A stretch of DNA of 64,000 bases from an uncultured Paracoccaceae bacterium (GCA_947499715.1 CANMPL010000001.1:528501-592500), one strand, 5' to 3'; shown: positions 28,777 to 38,602, counted from the first letter of the stretch. The notes: generated by a model not told the origin, from the sequence alone. Numbers and translations are program-made.

Positions 28777-31542
28777 ATGTCTGACAAGATCACTTTCACC
28801 CTTGATGGCGAAACCGTCACCGCCGACGCAGGCATGACGATTTGGGAGGTCGCAAATGGTCGCGGCCTTGTGATCCCGCATCTATGTCATAAACCGCAGC
28901 CCGGTTACCGGTCCGATGGCAACTGCCGCGCCTGTATGGTCGCGATCGAGGGCGAGCGCACGCTGGCCGCATCCTGCATCCGCGAACCGCAGGACGGCAT
29001 GGTCGTGACCACCGATCAACCGCGCGAAGTGCAGGCCCGCAAGATGGTGATGGAACTCCTTGTCGCCGACCAGCCCGCGCAGGACGTCGCCCGCGATAAA
29101 TCCAGCCACCTGTGGGACATGGCCGCCGCACAAGACGTGGACGCCAGCCGCTTTCCGGCGATGGAACCCGACCACATCCCCCTGCTCGATAACAGCCATG
29201 TGGCGATGAACGTGAACTTGGACGCCTGCATCCAATGCGGGTTGTGCGTGCGCGCCTGTCGCGAAGTGCAGGTCAACGACGTGATCGGCATGGCCGGGCG
29301 CGGCCACAATGCCTACCCAGTTTTCGACATGGCCGACCCGATGGGCGACAGCACCTGCGTGGCCTGCGGCGAATGCGTGCAGGCCTGCCCGACAGGCGCC
29401 TTGATGCCCGCCACGGTGCTCGATGATGCGCAAGTGGGCGATAGCGCGGACTATGATTCTGAGGTCAAATCGGTTTGCCCCTTCTGCGGTGTCGGCTGCC
29501 AGATCAGCCTCAAGGTCAAGGACAACAAGGTGAAGTTTGTCGAAGGCATCAATGGCCCCGCGAACGAAGGGCGGCTCTGCGTCAAAGGCCGCTTTGGTTT
29601 TGATTATATCCACCATGACCACCGCCTAACGAAACCGCTGATCCGCCGCGATGACGCCCCCGCCAAGGGGTTGAACGTCGATCCCGGTAACTGGCAGGAA
29701 TTCTTCCGCGAGGCATCTTGGGACGAAGCGCTGGATGCGGCTGCAAACGGCATGAAAGAGATCGGCGGCACCGGTGTTGCGGGCTTTGGATCGGCGAAAT
29801 GCACCAATGAAGAGGCCTATCTGTTCCAGAAACTGATCCGCCAAGGCTTTGGGCATAACAACGTCGACCACTGCACGCGGCTTTGCCATGCTTCATCCGT
29901 GGCGGCATTGATGGAAAACGTCGGATCGGGCGCTGTGACCGCGACCTTTAACGAGATTGAGAATGCAGACGTCGCCATCGTGATCGGTGCCAACCCGGTC
30001 GAAAACCACCCTGTTGCCGCGACCTATTTCAAGCAATTCACCAAGCGCGGTGGCAAGCTGATCGTGATGGACCCGCGCGGCGTGGGGCTGAAGCGGTTTG
30101 CAAGCCATATGCTGCAATTCCGCCCCGGCGCGGATGTCTCAATGCTAAACGCGATCATGCATGTGATCGTCGAAGAAAAGTTTTACGATCAACAGTATAT
30201 CGAAGCCTACACCGAGAATTGGGAGGCCGAGAAGGCCCACCTTGCCGATTTCACGCCCGAAAAGATGGAAGGCATCTGCGGCATCCCCGCCGATACCCTG
30301 CGCGAGGTTGCGCGCACCTTTGCCGGTGCCAAATCGGCGATGATTTTCTGGGGCATGGGCATCAGCCAGCACATCCACGGCACCGACAATTCGCGCTGCC
30401 TGATCAGCCTTGCGTTGATGACTGGTCAAGTGGGTCGCCCCGGCACCGGCCTGCACCCGTTGCGGGGCCAGAACAACGTGCAAGGGGCCTCTGACGCGGG
30501 ACTGATCCCGATGTTCCTGCCCGACTATCAGCCGGTTGGTGATGACGGCGTGCGCAGCGCGTTTCAAGAGGTCTGGAACGAAGGCAGCATTGACCCCAAC
30601 AAGGGTCTGACAGTGACCGAAATCCTTGATGCGGTCCACGCAGGCGACATTCACGGCATGTATATCTTGGGCGAAAACCCCGCGATGTCGGACCCCGATG
30701 TGGAACACGCGCGGGATGCCTTGGCCAAGCTCAAGCATCTGGTTGTGCAGGATATCTTCCTGACAGAGACGGCCAATTATGCCGACGTGATCCTGCCCGC
30801 CAGCGCCTTTGCCGAAAAGACCGGCACGGTGACCAACACCAACCGGCAGGTGCAGATGGGCCGCCCCGCGGTCACCCCACCGGGCGACGCCAAAGAAGAC
30901 TGGTGGATCACGGTGGAACTGGCCAAGCGGCTTGGGCTGGGCTGGACTTATACTCACCCGTCCCATGTATTCGGCGAAATGACGCAGCTGATGAAGTCGC
31001 TCAATAACATCACTTGGGACCGGCTGGAGGCGCAGAATGTCGTGACCTATCCGTCGCTGTCGCCCGAAGATCCCGGCCAGCCGATTGTGTTTGGCGATGG
31101 CTTCCCCCGGCCCAATGGTCGGGCAAAGTTTACCCCCGCCAGCGTCATCGCGCCCGATGAAACGCCCGACACCGAATACCCGATGATCCTGACCACGGGG
31201 CGGCAGTTGGAACACTGGCACACCGGGTCGATGACGCGCCGGTCCAAGGTGCTGGACGCGGTCGAGCCAGAGGCGAATTGTTCGCTGCACCCCTCCACCT
31301 TGCGCAAGCTTGGTGTGGAACCGGGCGGCATGATCCGCCTGACGACACGGCGCGGGTCGATCACGGTCATGGCGCGGGCCGACCGTGCGGTATCACCTGA
31401 CATGGTGTTCCTGCCCTTCGCCTATGTCGAAGCCGCAGCCAACATCCTGACCAACCCGGCCGTTGATCCCTATGGCAAAATCCCAGAGTTCAAATTCTCA
31501 GCCGTGCGGGTGGAAAAGGCAGAAGCGGTGGCGGCGGAATAG
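28777..31542 (+). CDS. fdhA: formate dehydrogenase subunit alpha
   Basis: N-terminal 2Fe-2S (CHKPQPGYRSDGNCRACMV), 4Fe-4S clusters (CIQCGLCVRAC, CVACGECVQACPTGAL), CPFCGVGCQ, molybdopterin domain with VDHCTRLCHASSV. Confidence 0.93.
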   Translation: MSDKITFTLDGETVTADAGMTIWEVANGRGLVIPHLCHKPQPGYRSDGNCRACMVAIEGERTLAASCIREPQDGMVVTTDQPREVQARKMVMELLVADQPAQDVARDKSSHLWDMAAAQDVDASRFPAMEPDHIPLLDNSHVAMNVNLDACIQCGLCVRACREVQVNDVIGMAGRGHNAYPVFDMADPMGDSTCVACGECVQACPTGALMPATVLDDAQVGDSADYDSEVKSVCPFCGVGCQISLKVKDNKVKFVEGINGPANEGRLCVKGRFGFDYIHHDHRLTKPLIRRDDAPAKGLNVDPGNWQEFFREASWDEALDAAANGMKEIGGTGVAGFGSAKCTNEEAYLFQKLIRQGFGHNNVDHCTRLCHASSVAALMENVGSGAVTATFNEIENADVAIVIGANPVENHPVAATYFKQFTKRGGKLIVMDPRGVGLKRFASHMLQFRPGADVSMLNAIMHVIVEEKFYDQQYIEAYTENWEAEKAHLADFTPEKMEGICGIPADTLREVARTFAGAKSAMIFWGMGISQHIHGTDNSRCLISLALMTGQVGRPGTGLHPLRGQNNVQGASDAGLIPMFLPDYQPVGDDGVRSAFQEVWNEGSIDPNKGLTVTEILDAVHAGDIHGMYILGENPAMSDPDVEHARDALAKLKHLVVQDIFLTETANYADVILPASAFAEKTGTVTNTNRQVQMGRPAVTPPGDAKEDWWITVELAKRLGLGWTYTHPSHVFGEMTQLMKSLNNITWDRLEAQNVVTYPSLSPEDPGQPIVFGDGFPRPNGRAKFTPASVIAPDETPDTEYPMILTTGRQLEHWHTGSMTRRSKVLDAVEPEANCSLHPSTLRKLGVEPGGMIRLTTRRGSITVMARADRAVSPDMVFLPFAYVEAAANILTNPAVDPYGKIPEFKFSAVRVEKAEAVAAE

Positions 31543-31672
31543 GCTTAAATGAACACTTGTTCAAAAAACCGTTGACGTGACAGGGGACGGCGGATCAGTA
31601 TTGTTCTTATAGACTGGCACAAAAGTGACTCGGTCAGGATCGGCAACGTCCGATCAGGGAGGACAATTGAAT

Positions 31673-33628
31673 ATGACGCCTGCTACGCCCGAAGGGGCGC
31701 TGCATTCTATTCCTGCATTGCTGGCCCGCAACGTGGCACAGCACGGATCAAAGGCAGCATACCGCGAAAAGGAATATGGGATCTGGCAAAGCTGGACCTG
31801 GGCCGATGTCGCGGAAGAAACCGATGCGCTTGCCATGGGCCTGCTGGATCTTGGGGCGGACGCTGGCGATCATATTGCGATCATTGGGCGCAACCGACCG
31901 GCGCTATATTGGGCGATGATCGCGGCACAAAAGATCGGTTGCGTGCCGGTCCCGCTTTATCAGGATGCCGCCGCGGAAGAGATTGCCTATGCGCTGGAGC
32001 ATTGCGGTGCCCGGTTCGCGATTGCGGGCGATCAGGAACAGGTCGACAAGATCGCCGATGCCCGCGAAGGGCTGACCACGCTGGAACATGTGATCTATCT
32101 CGATGGTCGCGGCCTGCGGAAATACGACCATGCGGCGATGACATCTTACGCCGATGTGCAGGACCGGGGGCGCGCGTCGGGCCTTGCCGCTCGCCTCGCG
32201 GAACGCACCGCCGCGCAAGATTACGACAGCACCTGTGTGATGTTATATACCTCTGGCACCACGGGGCGGCCCAAGGGCGTTGTGTTGTCGAACCGCAATG
32301 TCATTGAAACCTCTAAGAATTCTGCCGAGTTTGATGACCTGAGGGCCGGGGATGAGGTGCTGGCCTATTTGCCGATGGCATGGGTTGGGGATTTCATTTT
32401 CTCCATCGGGCAGGCCGTTTGGACCGGGTTTTGCGTCAACTGCCCCGAGTCAGAGCACACCATGATGACCGATCTGCGCGAGATTGGGCCGACCTATTAT
32501 TTCGCACCACCTCGGGTGTTCGAGGGGCAGCTGACCTCTGTCATGATCCGCATGGAAGACGCAGGCCGGTTCAAGAAATGGCTGTTCGATCACTTTATGG
32601 AGGTCGCGCGCCGCGTTGGCCCCGATTTGTTGGACGGCAAGCCCGTGAGTTTCGGCGACAAGCTGCGTTATCGGCTGGGCAATCTGCTGGTGTTTGGGCC
32701 GCTGAAAAACACGCTTGGCCTCAGCCGTGTGCGGGTGGGTTACACCGCAGGAGAGGCCATCGGGCCTGAGATTTTTGACTTCTACCGGGCGCTGGGCATC
32801 AACCTCAAGCAGCTTTATGGCCAGACCGAAGCCACTGTTTTCATTACACAACAACCTGATGGAGAGGTCCGTTCCGACACTGTCGGCGTGCCCTCACCGG
32901 GGGTGGAGTTGAAGATCGCCGACAGCGGAGAGGTCTTCTATCGCTCGCCCGGCACCTTTGTTGAATACTACAAAAATGCGGACAGCACGGCCTCGACCAA
33001 AGACGCCGATGGCTGGGTCGCGACGGGGGATGCGGGGTTCATCGAAGAGGGCACAGGGCACCTGCGGATCATCGACCGGGCGAAGGACGTGGGCAAGCTG
33101 GCCGATGGTGGGTTGTTTGCGCCGAAATACGTGGAAAACAAGCTGAAGTTCTATCCCAATATTTTGGAGGCCGTGGTCTTTGGTGCGGGGCGAGATCGCT
33201 GCGTCGCCTTTATCAATATCGACCTGACGGCGGTGGGTAACTGGGCCGAGCGCAATAACATCGCCTATTCCAGCTATCAGGAATTATCGCAGCACCCCAA
33301 GGTGTTAGAGACGATCGAGGGCCATGTAAATGCGGTCAACGCCAGCGTCGCGGACGATGACATGTTGTCGGGCTGCCAGATCCATCGCTTCCTTGTTTTG
33401 CACAAGGAGTTGGACGCCGACGACGGTGAGATGACCCGCACGCGCAAGGTGCGCCGCGCTGTGATTGGCGACAAGTTCGATGACCTGATCGCAGCGCTCT
33501 ATGATGGGTCGTCAGAGGTCTACACCGAAACCGAGGTGACCTATGAGGATGGGCGCAAGGGCAAGATCACCGCGACGCTGGATATTCGGGACGCGAAAGT
33601 CCTCGCAAAGCGAGAGGTGGCAGCGTGA
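31673..33628 (+). CDS. AMP-dependent acyl-CoA synthetase
   Basis: CVMLYTSGTTGRPKGVVLSNRNV; GYTAGEAIGPEIFDFYRALGINLKQLYGQTEA; DGWVATGDAGFIEEGTGHLRIIDRAKD. Confidence 0.92.
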   Translation: MTPATPEGALHSIPALLARNVAQHGSKAAYREKEYGIWQSWTWADVAEETDALAMGLLDLGADAGDHIAIIGRNRPALYWAMIAAQKIGCVPVPLYQDAAAEEIAYALEHCGARFAIAGDQEQVDKIADAREGLTTLEHVIYLDGRGLRKYDHAAMTSYADVQDRGRASGLAARLAERTAAQDYDSTCVMLYTSGTTGRPKGVVLSNRNVIETSKNSAEFDDLRAGDEVLAYLPMAWVGDFIFSIGQAVWTGFCVNCPESEHTMMTDLREIGPTYYFAPPRVFEGQLTSVMIRMEDAGRFKKWLFDHFMEVARRVGPDLLDGKPVSFGDKLRYRLGNLLVFGPLKNTLGLSRVRVGYTAGEAIGPEIFDFYRALGINLKQLYGQTEATVFITQQPDGEVRSDTVGVPSPGVELKIADSGEVFYRSPGTFVEYYKNADSTASTKDADGWVATGDAGFIEEGTGHLRIIDRAKDVGKLADGGLFAPKYVENKLKFYPNILEAVVFGAGRDRCVAFINIDLTAVGNWAERNNIAYSSYQELSQHPKVLETIEGHVNAVNASVADDDMLSGCQIHRFLVLHKELDADDGEMTRTRKVRRAVIGDKFDDLIAALYDGSSEVYTETEVTYEDGRKGKITATLDIRDAKVLAKREVAA

Positions 33629-34443
33629 AAGACACCGTAGACAGCTATGTCACCGAGGACGGCCGCACCATCGGTAAGGTCTTGATGGATATGAAGAATA
33701 TCACGCTCCGCTTTGGCGGGGTGGAGGCAATCAAAGACATCTCTTTTGACATCCGAGAGGGTGAAATTCGTGCGATTATCGGGCCGAATGGGGCAGGGAA
33801 ATCTTCGATGCTGAACGTGATCTCGGGCTTCTATAACCCGCAGGTCGGAGAGGTCTGGTTTCGCGGCGAAAAGCGCCCGCCGATGAAGCCCTTTCAGGTC
33901 GCAAGGCACGGAATTGCAAGGACTTTTCAGAACATTGCGTTGTTTGAAGGCATGAGCGTTCTGGACAATGTGATGACCGGGCGATTGCGGCAGATGAACA
34001 CCGGGCTTTTTGCCCAAGCCTTGTGGTGGGGGAAGGCCCAGCGTGAGGAGACGGAGAACCGAGAAGCCGTTGAAAAGATTATTGATTTTCTTGAAATCCA
34101 AGCCATTCGCAAGACCCCTGTGGGGCGGTTGCCCTATGGTTTGAAGAAACGGGTGGAGCTTGCCCGCGCGCTGGCCGCTGAGCCTGATCTGTTGTTGCTG
34201 GACGAGCCGATGGCAGGCATGAACGTCGAGGAAAAAGAGGATATGTCCCGCTATATCCTTGATGTGAATGACGAATTTGGCACCACGGTTGCCCTGATCG
34301 AACACGATATGGGGGTTGTTATGGATATCTCTGATCGTGTTGTGGTCATGGATTATGGCCGCAAGATTGGCGATGGCACGCCTGATGAGGTGCGCGGTAA
34401 TCAAGATGTGATCGACGCCTATCTGGGGGTGCAGCATGACTGA
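33625..34443 (+). CDS. livG: Liv-type ABC transporter ATP-binding protein
   Basis: LRFGGVEAIKDISFDIREGEIRAIIGPNGAGKSSMLNVISGFY; LLLLDEPMAGMNVEEKEDM. Confidence 0.92.
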   Translation: MKDTVDSYVTEDGRTIGKVLMDMKNITLRFGGVEAIKDISFDIREGEIRAIIGPNGAGKSSMLNVISGFYNPQVGEVWFRGEKRPPMKPFQVARHGIARTFQNIALFEGMSVLDNVMTGRLRQMNTGLFAQALWWGKAQREETENREAVEKIIDFLEIQAIRKTPVGRLPYGLKKRVELARALAAEPDLLLLDEPMAGMNVEEKEDMSRYILDVNDEFGTTVALIEHDMGVVMDISDRVVVMDYGRKIGDGTPDEVRGNQDVIDAYLGVQHD

Positions 34444-34451
34444 TTTGTCAC

Positions 34452-34514
34452 ATGCAGAACCCATGCACAAACCATACACAACCCATGCACAACCTATGCG
34501 CATGAAAGTCTTAA
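34452..34514. repeat. dispersed 63-bp element, copy 3 (reverse orientation on + strand)
   Basis: ATGCAGAACCC ATGCACAAACC ATACACAACCC ATGCACAACCT + ATGCGCATGAAAGTCTTAA; reverse complement has the same head + 4 x 11-bp layout as copies 1 and 2. Confidence 0.85.
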
Positions 34515-34550
34515 GCGGTGTTCACACCTTGACGATGGGGGTGCGCACGC

Positions 34551-35549
34551 ATGTCTGCTGATTTTCTTTACGGAATTGAAGTTGTCATCAACGGGCTGAT
34601 GGCCGGGGTGCTTTATGCGCTGGTGGCTTTGGGCTTTGTGCTGATCTTCAAGGCCTCGGGCATTTTCAACTATGCGCAAGGTGTGATGGCGCTGTTCGCG
34701 GCGCTGACGCTGACCGGCATCATGTCGGGGCAGGTGCCGTTTTCGCATCTTATCAACGCGATATTCGGGACGGAGATTCACCATTTTGGCTGGCATGTGC
34801 CGGCGCTGCTGGCGATCATTCTGACGCTTTTGGTGATGATCGTCTTTGCCTGGGCGGTGCAGAAGTTCGTCTTCCGGCATCTGGTCGGGCAAGAGCCGAT
34901 TATCCTGTTTATGGCCACGATTGGTCTGGCCTATTTTCTGGAAGGTGTCGGCGATCTGATGTGGGGGTCCGACATCAAGACGCTGGATGTTGGCCTGCCA
35001 CAGGGCGGGTCGATGTGGGTTGAGAATGCGACATCCGGGCTGGGTGGCGACGATTTCTACGGCTTCTTCATCGACAAGCTGGATATGGTGGCGACGGTTG
35101 TCGCGGCTATTCTTGTCATCGGCTTGGTTGGATTTGCGCAATATACCAAGCAGGGCCGCGCGATGCGGGCCGTGGCAGATGACCACCAAGCGGCTTTGTC
35201 TGTGGGTATTTCGCTGAACTTCATCTGGGTGCTGGTCTGGTCGCTGGCCGGGCTGGTGGCGCTGGTGGCGGGCGTGATGTGGGGCGCGAAATCGGGGGTG
35301 CAGTTTTCGCTGAGCCTGATCGCGCTGAAGGCTTTGCCGGTCTTGATGCTGGGCGGCTTCACCTCGATCCCCGGCGCGATTGTCGGGGGGCTGATTATTG
35401 GCGTAGGCGAGAAGCTGTTCGAATATACGATTGGCGCGCCCTACCTCGGTGGGGCCACGGAGAATTGGTTTGCCTATGTGCTGGCGCTGATCTTTCTGGT
35501 GTTCCGTCCACAAGGCCTGTTCGGGGAGAAGATCATTGAGAGGGTGTGA
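34551..35549 (+). CDS. livH: branched-chain amino acid-type ABC transporter permease
   Basis: VINGLMAGVLYALVALGFVLIFKASGIFNYAQGVMALF; RAVADDHQAALSVGI. Confidence 0.92.
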   Translation: MSADFLYGIEVVINGLMAGVLYALVALGFVLIFKASGIFNYAQGVMALFAALTLTGIMSGQVPFSHLINAIFGTEIHHFGWHVPALLAIILTLLVMIVFAWAVQKFVFRHLVGQEPIILFMATIGLAYFLEGVGDLMWGSDIKTLDVGLPQGGSMWVENATSGLGGDDFYGFFIDKLDMVATVVAAILVIGLVGFAQYTKQGRAMRAVADDHQAALSVGISLNFIWVLVWSLAGLVALVAGVMWGAKSGVQFSLSLIALKALPVLMLGGFTSIPGAIVGGLIIGVGEKLFEYTIGAPYLGGATENWFAYVLALIFLVFRPQGLFGEKIIERV

Positions 35550-35585
35550 TGGCTACGACGGTTCGCCAATCGGAGAGGAGACCGC

Positions 35586-35981
35586 ATGAGCGGTGTAGAC
35601 ATCCTGCGGTCGATCCTTTTGATCGGCAACGCGGCGCTGGCGGCGTGGAGCGTCTTTGCAACGCTGTCTATCTTGGGCCTCCTGATGTTGGGGCGCGCGG
35701 CGCGCGAAGGGTTCGAGGGGCAATCGGTTCCATTGAACGCGGAGTGGGCGCCGCTGACGGTCGCAACAGGGCTGTCGCTGGTCTTTCTGGTAGCGGCCGC
35801 CGGGCTTTTGATGGGCCGTCACTGGGGGCCGTGGCTGGGCGGGATCTGTGTTGCAGCGCTCGTCCTTTGGCGGTTCGTGGGCTGGCCGGTCAGCTTTCCG
35901 CTGGATGTCTTTCCCACCCTTTCGATTTGGCTTGGTGCTGCGACGACGCTGGCAATCATCTGGCGGTTGGCAGAGACATGA
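35586..35981 (+). CDS. hypothetical 4-TM membrane protein within the liv operon
   Basis: MSGVDILRSILLIGNAALAAWSVFATLSILGLLMLG...; four hydrophobic segments; sits between livH and livM. Confidence 0.7.
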   Translation: MSGVDILRSILLIGNAALAAWSVFATLSILGLLMLGRAAREGFEGQSVPLNAEWAPLTVATGLSLVFLVAAAGLLMGRHWGPWLGGICVAALVLWRFVGWPVSFPLDVFPTLSIWLGAATTLAIIWRLAET

Positions 35982-36082
35982 GTAAGGGGGGTGGTCTGAT
36001 GACGTCACTATGTGTCCGTGCGGGCAACCGCGTGAGGCAGAGCCTCACGACGCCCGCCCACCCGGCCCTGTTTGCCTCCGGC

Positions 36083-36106
36083 GGGGATATTTTTGGCCAA
36101 AAGAAG
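36083..36106 (+). repeat. dispersed intergenic repeat GGGGATATTTTTGGCCAAAAGAAG, copy 1
   Basis: 22-bp core identical to 38581-38602; 10 nt upstream of livM. Confidence 0.75.
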
Positions 36107-36116
36107 GGGGGACGTC

Positions 36117-37193
36117 ATGCTCTATCGTGAAGCTGGAGACTTTAAGACTACATATGTCGACGACAGTCAGACGTTTCCGATCAAGTTCGACCGGGTCGGG
36201 TTCTGGGTGATCATGGTGGTGGCCTGGCTGGTCATTCCGTTTGTGATCAATGATTATTGGGCCTCGTCCCTGATGGTGCCGTTCCTGATCTATGCGATTG
36301 CGGCGATCGGGTTAAACATTTTGACCGGTTATTGTGGGCAGGTGTCGTTGGGCACCGGCGGATTCATGGCGGTAGGGGCCTATGCCTGTTACAAGCTGAT
36401 GACGTCATTTCCGGATGTGTCGATCCTGATCCATATCGTTTTGGCGGGTGGGATCACCGCGGCAGTTGGCGCGGCGTTTGGCCTGCCCAGCCTACGGATC
36501 AAGGGGTTCTATCTGGCGGTGGCGACGCTGGCCGCGCAGTTCTTTTTGGTCTGGCTGTTCAACAAGGTCAGCTGGTTTTACAACTATTCCGCCTCGGGCC
36601 AGATCAACGCGCCAGAGCGGTTGGTGGCAGGGGTCGCTGTGACCGGGCCGAATACGCCGGCCTGGGCGCAGTATCTGATTTGTTTGCTCTTTGTGACGCT
36701 GTGTGCGCTGGTGGCGCGGAACCTGACGCGGGGGTCCACGGGGCGCAAGTGGATGGCCATTCGCGATATGGATATTGCAGCAGAGATCATCGGGGTGAAC
36801 CCGCTGCGCGCCAAGCTGACGGCCTTTGCGGTGTCGTCGTTCTTTGTGGGCGTGTCGGGCGCGCTGTTCTTTGCGGTCTATCTGGGGGCGGTCGAGGTCG
36901 GCGAGGCCTTTGGCATTCAGAAGTCGTTCCTTGTCTTGTTCATGATTATCATTGGCGGGCTGGGGTCGATCTTTGGGTCTTTTGCGGGGGCGGCGTTCTT
37001 GGTGATCATGCCGGTGGCGCTGAAGTGGATTGGCGTGGATCTGCTGGGCTGGCCCACCGATCTGGTGGCGCATTTCCAGCTGGTGATTGTCGGCGCGCTG
37101 ATCATGTTTTTCCTGATCAAGGAGCCGCACGGGCTGGCCGCGATCTGGCGGCATATCAAGGAGAAATTACGGCTGTGGCCGTTTCCGTATTAA
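36117..37193 (+). CDS. livM: branched-chain amino acid-type ABC transporter permease
   Basis: LIYAIAAIGLNILTGYCGQVSLGTGGFMAVGAYACYKL; AIRDMDIAAEIIGVNPLRAKLTAFAVSSFFVGVSGALF. Confidence 0.92.
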   Translation: MLYREAGDFKTTYVDDSQTFPIKFDRVGFWVIMVVAWLVIPFVINDYWASSLMVPFLIYAIAAIGLNILTGYCGQVSLGTGGFMAVGAYACYKLMTSFPDVSILIHIVLAGGITAAVGAAFGLPSLRIKGFYLAVATLAAQFFLVWLFNKVSWFYNYSASGQINAPERLVAGVAVTGPNTPAWAQYLICLLFVTLCALVARNLTRGSTGRKWMAIRDMDIAAEIIGVNPLRAKLTAFAVSSFFVGVSGALFFAVYLGAVEVGEAFGIQKSFLVLFMIIIGGLGSIFGSFAGAAFLVIMPVALKWIGVDLLGWPTDLVAHFQLVIVGALIMFFLIKEPHGLAAIWRHIKEKLRLWPFPY

Positions 37194-37248
37194 CCAAATG
37201 AGTCGGGGTGAACCCTGGCCTGCATCAAACATTCAATGGGAGGAGACC

Positions 37249-38535
37249 ATGATGAAGATGAAGACACTGATTGCCGCCGCTGTGGCGAGCACGATGGTTG
37301 CGGGGTCGGCGATGGCTGATCTTGTGATTCCTGATCTGTCCTATCGCACTGGGCCATTTGCGGCGGGTGGTGTGCCTGTTTCAGACGGGTATCAGGATTA
37401 TTTCAACATGCTGAATGCCCGTGATGGCGGCATTGGCGGCGTGCCGATCCGGATCATCGAATGCGAGACCGGCTATAACACCGAAAAAGGTGTGGAATGC
37501 TATGAGAGCACCAAGGGTGAGGGCGCGCTGATTTATCAACCGCTGTCGACGGGCATTACGTATCAGCTGATCCCCAAGGTGACGGCGGATAACATTCCGC
37601 TGCACACGATGGGCTATGGCCGGACGTCTGCTGCAAATGGTGAGGTGTTCAACTGGGTGTTCAACTATCCTGCGAACTACTGGGACGCAGCATCAGTAGC
37701 GGTGAATTATCTGCTGGATGAGAACGGCGGCAGCCTTGAGGGCAAGACCATCGCGCTGGTCTATCACAACTCTGCCTATGGCAAGGAGCCGATCCGCACG
37801 CTGGAAGCCCTGTCAGAGATGCATGGGTACGAGCTGAGCCTGCTGGCTGTGGACCACCCCGGTCAGGAACAGAAATCGCAGTGGCTGCAAATCCGTCGCG
37901 AACGTCCTGACTATGTCCTGATGTGGGGCTGGGGCGTGATGAACCAGGTGGCTGTGCAGGAAGCGGCCAACATCAATTTCCCGATGGAGAATTTCATCGG
38001 TAACTGGTGGGCCGGGTCAGAGCATGACGTGATCCCGGCGGGTGCTGCGGCCAACGGCTATAAGTCGCTTGGGATGACGCGGTCAGCGGATTATCCGGTT
38101 TTTGCCGAGATTAAATCGCTGGTGCATGATGCCGGTAATGCCGCAGGGGACGGGTCGAATGTTGGCACGGTGCTGTACACACGTGGTGTCTATGCCGCGA
38201 TGCTTGCAGCCGAAGCGATTGCCAAGGCGCAAGAGATCCACGGCGTTGCAGATGTGACACCCGCGATGGTGCGCGACGGTATGGAAGCGCTGGATATCAC
38301 CGATGCACGGATGGCCGAACTTGGTATGCCCAACATCGGGCCTGCTTTCTCGGTCTCTTGTGAGAACCACGGTGGTCCGGGTCTGGGACTGGTGCAGCAA
38401 TGGGATGCGGCCGCTGGCAAGTGGAACCCGCTGACAGATTTCATCGCACCTGATGATAGCGTCACCGATCCGCTGATTGCCGAAGACAGTGCGGCATATG
38501 CGGCAGAAAACAACATCGAGGCAGGTTGCCTGTGA
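37249..38535 (+). CDS. livK: ABC transporter substrate-binding protein (Liv type)
   Basis: Signal peptide MMKMKTLIAAAVASTMVAGSAMA; periplasmic-binding fold motifs RTGPFAAGGVPVSDGYQDYFNMLNARDGGIGGVPIRIIECETGYNTEKGVECYE. Confidence 0.9.
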   Translation: MMKMKTLIAAAVASTMVAGSAMADLVIPDLSYRTGPFAAGGVPVSDGYQDYFNMLNARDGGIGGVPIRIIECETGYNTEKGVECYESTKGEGALIYQPLSTGITYQLIPKVTADNIPLHTMGYGRTSAANGEVFNWVFNYPANYWDAASVAVNYLLDENGGSLEGKTIALVYHNSAYGKEPIRTLEALSEMHGYELSLLAVDHPGQEQKSQWLQIRRERPDYVLMWGWGVMNQVAVQEAANINFPMENFIGNWWAGSEHDVIPAGAAANGYKSLGMTRSADYPVFAEIKSLVHDAGNAAGDGSNVGTVLYTRGVYAAMLAAEAIAKAQEIHGVADVTPAMVRDGMEALDITDARMAELGMPNIGPAFSVSCENHGGPGLGLVQQWDAAAGKWNPLTDFIAPDDSVTDPLIAEDSAAYAAENNIEAGCL

Positions 38536-38580
38536 TGTGAACAACCTTTCCCGGCCCGCGTTTGGTGGGCCGGGGATTTT

Positions 38581-38602
38581 GGATATTTTTGGCCAAAAGA
38601 AG
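38581..38602 (+). repeat. dispersed intergenic repeat GGATATTTTTGGCCAAAAGAAG, copy 2
   Basis: Identical 22-bp core to 36085-36106; 16 nt upstream of livF. Confidence 0.75.

Noticed and set aside
30145-31290. Long minus-strand ORF (381 aa) opposite the formate dehydrogenase gene
   Set aside because: Shadow frame of a GC-rich coding region; His/Arg/Gly-rich with no domain signature; fdhA on the other strand is unambiguous.
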